Origin: CAXSEF01 sp050955025
GTDB taxonomy: Bacteria > Pseudomonadota > Alphaproteobacteria > Acetobacterales > Acetobacteraceae
Direction: 5' to 3'
Length of the DNA stretch: 18,302 bases
Assembly: GCA_050955025.1 (NCBI GenBank)
Contig: JBPBQX010000219.1
Span: 1-18,302 of the forward strand
A program made the translations under genes and the position numbers. A model generated the notes under the pieces. The model was not told the DNA's origin and did not search any database. It saw nothing but the letters and a program-made list of their open reading frames with translations. Every line of letters starts with the position of its first letter. Within the stretch, counting starts at the first letter, position 1. Shown here piece by piece: positions 14,586 to 18,302 of the stretch.

Positions 14586-17500
14586 ATGCCGACCATTCAG
14601 CAGCTGCCCGCGGCGGTTCAGCCGAGCGCGGATGACGAGCTTCCGGTAAGCCAGGGTGGCGTGACCCGGGCCGTCTCGGTGGGCGAACTGCTCGCGGCGA
14701 CACAGGCCGTGATCACCACCGCAACCAACACCCTGCTGGGCCGTGTCTCGCTGGGACCAGGCGGCCCGGAGCCGGTCCCCATGGGAACCGGCGTGGCGAT
14801 CAACAGCGGGGCATTGAGCGCGAACGGGGCCGACCATGCCGGATTCGTGCAGCGCAGCGTGCTGACGCTGAGCGACGAGATCGTGCTGAACAGCTCGGGC
14901 ACGCCGTCGCGCATGCCGCTGCCGATGCTGCGCGGCCTGTTCGCCGCCGGCACGAACGTCAGCATCGACGGGACGGGCACGATTTCGGCGGCGACCGACC
15001 CGGCCGTTGTCGCGACGCTCGGAACGGTCGGAGCGCAGGCGGCGGCGGCCCAGAGCGCGTCCGGGTCGGCAACGGCTGCAGCCGGAACGCTGGCCGTCAC
15101 GGTGACGGCGCTCGGCAGCCAGGTAGGGACGGTTGCGGGCGTAGTGGCTCCTCTGGGGGGGCAGATCGGCACGCTGTCGACAACGGTATCCACCGTGAGC
15201 AGCACCGTTGCAGGGCAGACCGCGCAGATCGGGACGCTGAGTGCAGGGGTGTCGGCGGCGGGCAGTCTGGCGGCGGCCGCGTCTAACGTGGCTGCCTCGG
15301 CAGGCAGCTCGGTCTCGACGCTGGGCAGCCAGGTGGGGATGTTGTCGAGCGCAGTCGCGCCGCTGGGCGGGCAGATCGGCACGTTGTCGGCGACGGTGTC
15401 CTCGGTGGGCAGCACCGTGGCGGCGCAGACGACGCAGCTGGGGACGCTGAGCGCAGGCGTGTCGGCCGCGGGCAGTCTGGCGGCGGCGGCGGCGAGTGCC
15501 GCGGCGTCGGCGGGCAGCTCGGTGTCGACGCTGGGCAGCACGGTGGGCACGCTGTCGAGCGTGGTGGCGCCGCTGAGCGGGCAGGTCGGCACGCTGTCGA
15601 CGACCGTCTCCGCCGTGAGCAGCACCGTGGCGGCGCAGACGACGCAGCTGGGGACTTTGAGCGCGGGCGTGTCGGCGGCGAACAGCTTGGCGGCGGCGGC
15701 GGCGAGTGCCGCGGCGTCGGCCGGCAGCTCGGTGTCGACGCTGGGCAGCACGGTGGGCACGCTGTCGAGCGTGGTGGCGCCGCTGAGCGGGCAGGTCGGC
15801 ACGCTGTCGGCAACGGTGTCCTCGGTGGGAAGCACGGTTGCGGCGCACACGGCGCAGCTGGGGACACTGAGCGCGGGGGTATCGGCGGCGGGCAGCCTGG
15901 CGGCGGCGGCGTCGAGTGCCGCGGCGTCGGCAGGCAGCTCGGTGTCGACGCTGGGCAGCACGGTGGGAACGCTGTCGAGCGCGGTGGCGGCTGGTGTCAT
16001 CGCCGGGTCGAGCACCGCGGGATCGACGACCACGCTGACGAACGTCTCGGGTGGCACGATCGTCACCATCGTGGCGCCGGCCGGGCCGCCGGGAACGCTG
16101 GGCAACGGCTCCGTGCGGACGAACACGGCGTCCGCTTTCGCGGGCGGGCCGGAGCGGACGCTGCAGGCGATCCACAGCGACCGGCTCCGGCTGAAGATGT
16201 TCGGCGCCCAGCAGAACGGCACCACGGCGCAGGGACTGCTCGGCGTCACGACGCGCGCGCAGCTCGCCGCGTGGACCAACCCGGCGGGGGCCAAGCCCTA
16301 CGCGTTCGCGGCGACGCAGCCGTTCACCATGGGCGACGACTACTGGGTGCGGCTGCCTGCAGGTATTGCGTCCGGGTCGACGGTCAATTTGTCAGCCACC
16401 CTGACGCTGGGCTCCGCGGGCTACCAGGGGCAGGACGGGCATTGGTACCTGCCGGCGCCGAACGCGGGATACACGTATTTCGACGACATGGTCGTGACTG
16501 GAGGGAATCTGGCGGCGGGCACCAGGGTGGTGGCCACGCAAGGCGCCACGATCCGGATCACCGACCAGCCGGCCGGGACGGCGATCCCCTCGGGCACCGT
16601 GCTGACGGTCGGGGCGGACATGACCAAGGTGAAGGTCGGGCAGCAGGTCTGGGCGACCAGGGGACTTGCTCCGCTGTGCCTGATCACGGCGGTCTCGAGC
16701 ACCACGATCACGCTGAGCACGGCGCTGGCCGCGGGCGGGCTGGGCACGCTCCAGACGCTCAACATCTACACGCCCATGTCCGAGAACACACTGACGAACA
16801 GCGTGACAATGGACATGCTGGCGCTCTGCGCAGCCTACTACGCGGCCCCCTATGGCGGGGTCGTGGAATGCGATCCGGGTGGCTACATCTTCAGCCCGCA
16901 CGTCATCCTGGCTGGCGGCAACGTCAAGCTCATCGGTGCCGGGCGGCACTGCTGCACCATGAGCGGCACCGACAATGCCCCGCTGATCAAGATGTTTCCC
17001 CAGAACGGCGCCGAGACCGGCGTGATGGGCCTCAACTTCGGCAACTACGCCGGGCTGATGCAGAGCTTCGTCGAGATCGACGGCGGCGGCTTCGGCGTGG
17101 TGGCCCCGAACGGGGTCGGGTGCGGGGCCGTGATCGACGACCTGTCTGGCAACTGCAGTCCGGGGCCGATCGGCGCCTACGAGCTGGTGCGGCTGCGCAA
17201 CCTCGGCAACGTGCGGTTCGACAACGTCGACTTCATCGGCCTGGGAAAGACCACGGTAGGCGCGTGCACGCTTAATGCCGGCAGCGTCATCCTGATGATC
17301 AGCCGCAACGTGACCTCGCACTACTGCTGGCGGGCGGCGATCCAGCAGGGCTACATCGAGGACCCGATCTGCGAGCACTGGGCGCAGGACCAGTGCGGCG
17401 CTGCCTGGGACGCCAGCCGTGCCAACACGTTCAACGGCATCTGCGGACTGCTGTTCAAGTGGGTCGGCGGCGACAACGACATTAGCGAGTTCATCCTCTA

Positions 17501-17894
17501 CCTGCAGTCGTTCTCCGGGGTGAACATCTCCGACGCCTGCGTGATCTTCAACGGGCAGAACGGCGGCGCCTGCTACATCCTGGCCGGCTGCGCGAGTGGG
17601 GTGATCGTGGGGGTGCAGGGCGGAACGGTGGCGCCGGGGGTCGTGGACTGCATCCATCTGACAAGCGGCATGGTCGACGGCGGCTACTACCCGTGCACGA
17701 ACATCCTGGTGAGCGGCGTCGGGGTGAGCGGGTTCGACTGCGCGGTGCGCCTCGACAAGGGGTGTTTCGGCAACGACGTCACGGCAACGCTGTGGAGTGG
17801 CGGCGTCGGCTCCACCAACGGCATCTCGCCCGCCCCGGTTATCGACAGCGACGGGCGCAACCGGGTGAACGGCGTGATGGGGACAGCCCATTAA
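14586..17894 (+). CDS. Phage-tail-fibre-like protein: adaptor, heptad-repeat shaft, cysteine-rich beta-helix
   Basis: This 1102-residue protein is modular. Residues 1-40 (MPTIQQLPAAVQPSADDELP, then VSQGG) follow the pattern common at the N-terminus of phage tail fibres and spikes. Residues 40-175 are Ala/Gly/Thr-rich. Residues 176-455 are four 70-residue repeats, each ten heptads long, of Val/Leu/Ser/Ala/Gly, probably a trimeric coiled-coil shaft. A short GPPGT segment and an SDRLRLKMFGAQ linker follow. Residues about 690-1102, Gly/Asn/Val-rich with a VVECDPGGYIFSPHVILAGG start, look like a right-handed beta-helix as in tailspikes. There are 19 cysteines, all after residue 697. No signal peptide is seen. 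ATG 14586 is chosen from the adaptor motif; its Shine-Dalgarno (GAGAG, 14573-14577) is weak. The frame opens at ATG 14481, which would add 35 unrelated residues. Receptor binding is inference. Confidence 0.78.
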   Translation: MPTIQQLPAAVQPSADDELPVSQGGVTRAVSVGELLAATQAVITTATNTLLGRVSLGPGGPEPVPMGTGVAINSGALSANGADHAGFVQRSVLTLSDEIVLNSSGTPSRMPLPMLRGLFAAGTNVSIDGTGTISAATDPAVVATLGTVGAQAAAAQSASGSATAAAGTLAVTVTALGSQVGTVAGVVAPLGGQIGTLSTTVSTVSSTVAGQTAQIGTLSAGVSAAGSLAAAASNVAASAGSSVSTLGSQVGMLSSAVAPLGGQIGTLSATVSSVGSTVAAQTTQLGTLSAGVSAAGSLAAAAASAAASAGSSVSTLGSTVGTLSSVVAPLSGQVGTLSTTVSAVSSTVAAQTTQLGTLSAGVSAANSLAAAAASAAASAGSSVSTLGSTVGTLSSVVAPLSGQVGTLSATVSSVGSTVAAHTAQLGTLSAGVSAAGSLAAAASSAAASAGSSVSTLGSTVGTLSSAVAAGVIAGSSTAGSTTTLTNVSGGTIVTIVAPAGPPGTLGNGSVRTNTASAFAGGPERTLQAIHSDRLRLKMFGAQQNGTTAQGLLGVTTRAQLAAWTNPAGAKPYAFAATQPFTMGDDYWVRLPAGIASGSTVNLSATLTLGSAGYQGQDGHWYLPAPNAGYTYFDDMVVTGGNLAAGTRVVATQGATIRITDQPAGTAIPSGTVLTVGADMTKVKVGQQVWATRGLAPLCLITAVSSTTITLSTALAAGGLGTLQTLNIYTPMSENTLTNSVTMDMLALCAAYYAAPYGGVVECDPGGYIFSPHVILAGGNVKLIGAGRHCCTMSGTDNAPLIKMFPQNGAETGVMGLNFGNYAGLMQSFVEIDGGGFGVVAPNGVGCGAVIDDLSGNCSPGPIGAYELVRLRNLGNVRFDNVDFIGLGKTTVGACTLNAGSVILMISRNVTSHYCWRAAIQQGYIEDPICEHWAQDQCGAAWDASRANTFNGICGLLFKWVGGDNDISEFILYLQSFSGVNISDACVIFNGQNGGACYILAGCASGVIVGVQGGTVAPGVVDCIHLTSGMVDGGYYPCTNILVSGVGVSGFDCAVRLDKGCFGNDVTATLWSGGVGSTNGISPAPVIDSDGRNRVNGVMGTAH
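15111..15989 (+). repeat. Four tandem 210-bp in-frame repeats plus a 39-bp partial fifth
   Basis: Units start at 15111, 15321, 15531 and 15741, each beginning CT(C/G)GGCAGC and each exactly 210 bp. A partial unit runs from 15951 to about 15989. Each encodes LGSxVGxLSxxVAPLxGQxG, then a TLSxTVSxVxSTVAxxTxQ segment and a GTLSAGVSAA..SVST end. Units 3 and 4 are the most alike: 15481-15599 and 15691-15809 differ at only one base (15512 versus 15722). Because 210 is a multiple of three, gain or loss of units keeps the frame. Confidence 0.95.
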
Positions 17895-17980
17895 CCACCT
17901 GGGTGCCGTGGTTCCGCCAAAGGCTTCGCCATCCAGGCACGAGGGAGCGTTCCTGTTCCTGGCAGGGGAGGCCTCACACG

Positions 17981-17999
17981 AAAACCGGGCTCTGCCCGG
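17981..17999 (-). terminator. Intrinsic terminator for minus-strand transcription
   Basis: On the minus strand CCGGGC, loop AGA and GCCCGG (17999-17985) are followed by TTTT (17984-17981). This is a compact rho-independent terminator that would stop transcripts arriving from beyond the right window edge before they run antisense into the fibre gene. On the plus strand the same stem lies about 90 nt past the fibre stop but has no T-run. Confidence 0.5.
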
Positions 18000-18260
18000 A
18001 CCCGCAAAGGGCTGGAGGTCTTTTGATCCTTCTGCCGAACAGGCGGGTTCTCGCGGCCAGCCCTGGGCAGAGTCGGGTGCGATCCTTTCGCCCCCACTGC
18101 CGCGCTTTGAACTCGAGGCTCCCTTGCGGTGGCACTCTGCAAGCCGAAGGGGACCGCCGGTCCATCCTGACGCCGTCGGTTCAGGGCAGCCGGCGCGCAT
18201 CCTGCTTGCCTTGCGGTGGTCGGGACAGTACCCCTGGTCGAATGCAAGGGTGCGAGACCA

Positions 18261-18294
18261 GCGTCGGGGCTCCTGACGCGGAGCTGACCGACGC
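18261..18294. other. Extended two-part hairpin at the right edge
   Basis: An outer 7-bp stem (GCGTCGG 18261-18267 with CCGACGC 18288-18294) encloses a 5-bp stem (GCTCC 18269-18273 with GGAGC 18280-18284) and a 6-nt loop, separated by a small asymmetric bulge. It could be a terminator, a leader structure of the next gene or an RNA element; the window ends 8 nt later. Confidence 0.35.
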
Positions 18295-18302
18295 GATACG
18301 CC

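Larger units (their letters stand above)
17895..18302. other. Noncoding right end with several hairpins; no gene supported
   Basis: This 408-nt stretch has open frames but none with family features, good start sites or codon pattern like the neighbours. It holds stems at 17985-17999 (CCGGGC/GCCCGG), 18151-18163 (GGACC/GGTCC) and 18261-18294. The block around 17930-18030 (hairpin followed by ACCCGCAAAGGGCT) looks like dispersed intergenic repeats I associate with Acetobacteraceae genomes; that is a recollection, not a search result. Confidence 0.5.

Noticed and set aside
14580..16294. Long antisense open frames (over 500 codons) opposite the fibre repeats
   Set aside because: They arise because a GC-rich 210-bp repeat lacks stops in several frames. 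The products are low-complexity, Arg-rich or Pro/Ala/Thr-rich, with no start signal, while the sense frame gives a coherent modular protein.
16392..18200. 602-codon minus-strand open frame under the fibre C-terminus
   Set aside because: It is His/Arg/Asp-rich, matches no family I know, crosses the likely minus-strand terminator and mirrors the codon pattern of the sense gene.
18230..18260. T-loop-like GGTCGAATGC suggesting a tRNA
   Set aside because: No acceptor stem, D-loop or anticodon arm can be assembled around it.
17908..18276. 122-codon plus-strand open frame after the fibre gene
   Set aside because: It has no Shine-Dalgarno or domain features, is proline/arginine-rich and overlaps several hairpins; it looks like translated noncoding repeat.

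Overview
The window is GC-rich and carries chromosomal housekeeping genes whose content and protein sequences point to an alphaproteobacterium, most likely Rhodospirillales/Acetobacteraceae. This assignment is inferred from gene order (dxs-tlyA, fabI-aroC, ribA-L,D-transpeptidase, thioredoxin/TPR-LON-Trm112-DUF971) and the style of the proteins; no rRNA or other direct taxonomic marker is present. I saw no tRNA, rRNA, CRISPR array, insertion sequence or replication origin.

Layout. (1) 1-927, plus strand: the 3' end of dxs and tlyA, an isoprenoid/RNA-methylation pair. (2) 1135-2355, plus: a Tat-exported bicupin oxalate decarboxylase with its own ribosome binding site. It ends at a strong hairpin that separates it from a convergent minus-strand cluster. 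(3) 7585-2419, minus: fabI, aroC, an unrecognised 401-residue protein and an MsbA-type ABC exporter, closely spaced and probably co-transcribed. (4) 7823-9303, plus: pdxH and a tandem universal stress protein, divergent from fabI. (5) 10055-9339, minus: an orphan OmpR-family response regulator, convergent with the stress protein and divergent from ribA. (6) 10325-14320, plus: ribA (with a decayed DHBP-synthase-like N-terminal domain), a YkuD-type L,D-transpeptidase, a thioredoxin-TPR (CnoX-like) protein, a LON-domain protein, a Trm112/UPF0434 protein and a DUF971 protein. The last four are packed with gaps of 2-7 nt or overlap. (7) 14586-17894, plus: a 1102-residue fibre-like protein. It has a phage-tail-fibre-type N-terminus, four 70-residue tandem repeats (210 bp each, ten heptads each) and a cysteine-rich, probably beta-helical C-terminus. 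(8) 17895-18302: noncoding sequence with several hairpins, including one that would work as an intrinsic terminator for minus-strand transcription.

Most genes are core metabolism: isoprenoids, fatty acids, aromatic amino acids, vitamin B6, riboflavin and protein quality control. The part that does not fit is the fibre gene. It stands alone among housekeeping genes with no capsid, tail or lysis gene in view, and it carries the most unusual sequence structure in the window. The best candidates for undescribed biology are this orphan fibre, the degenerate RibB-RibA fusion and the 401-residue protein with what may be a decayed nuclease core.
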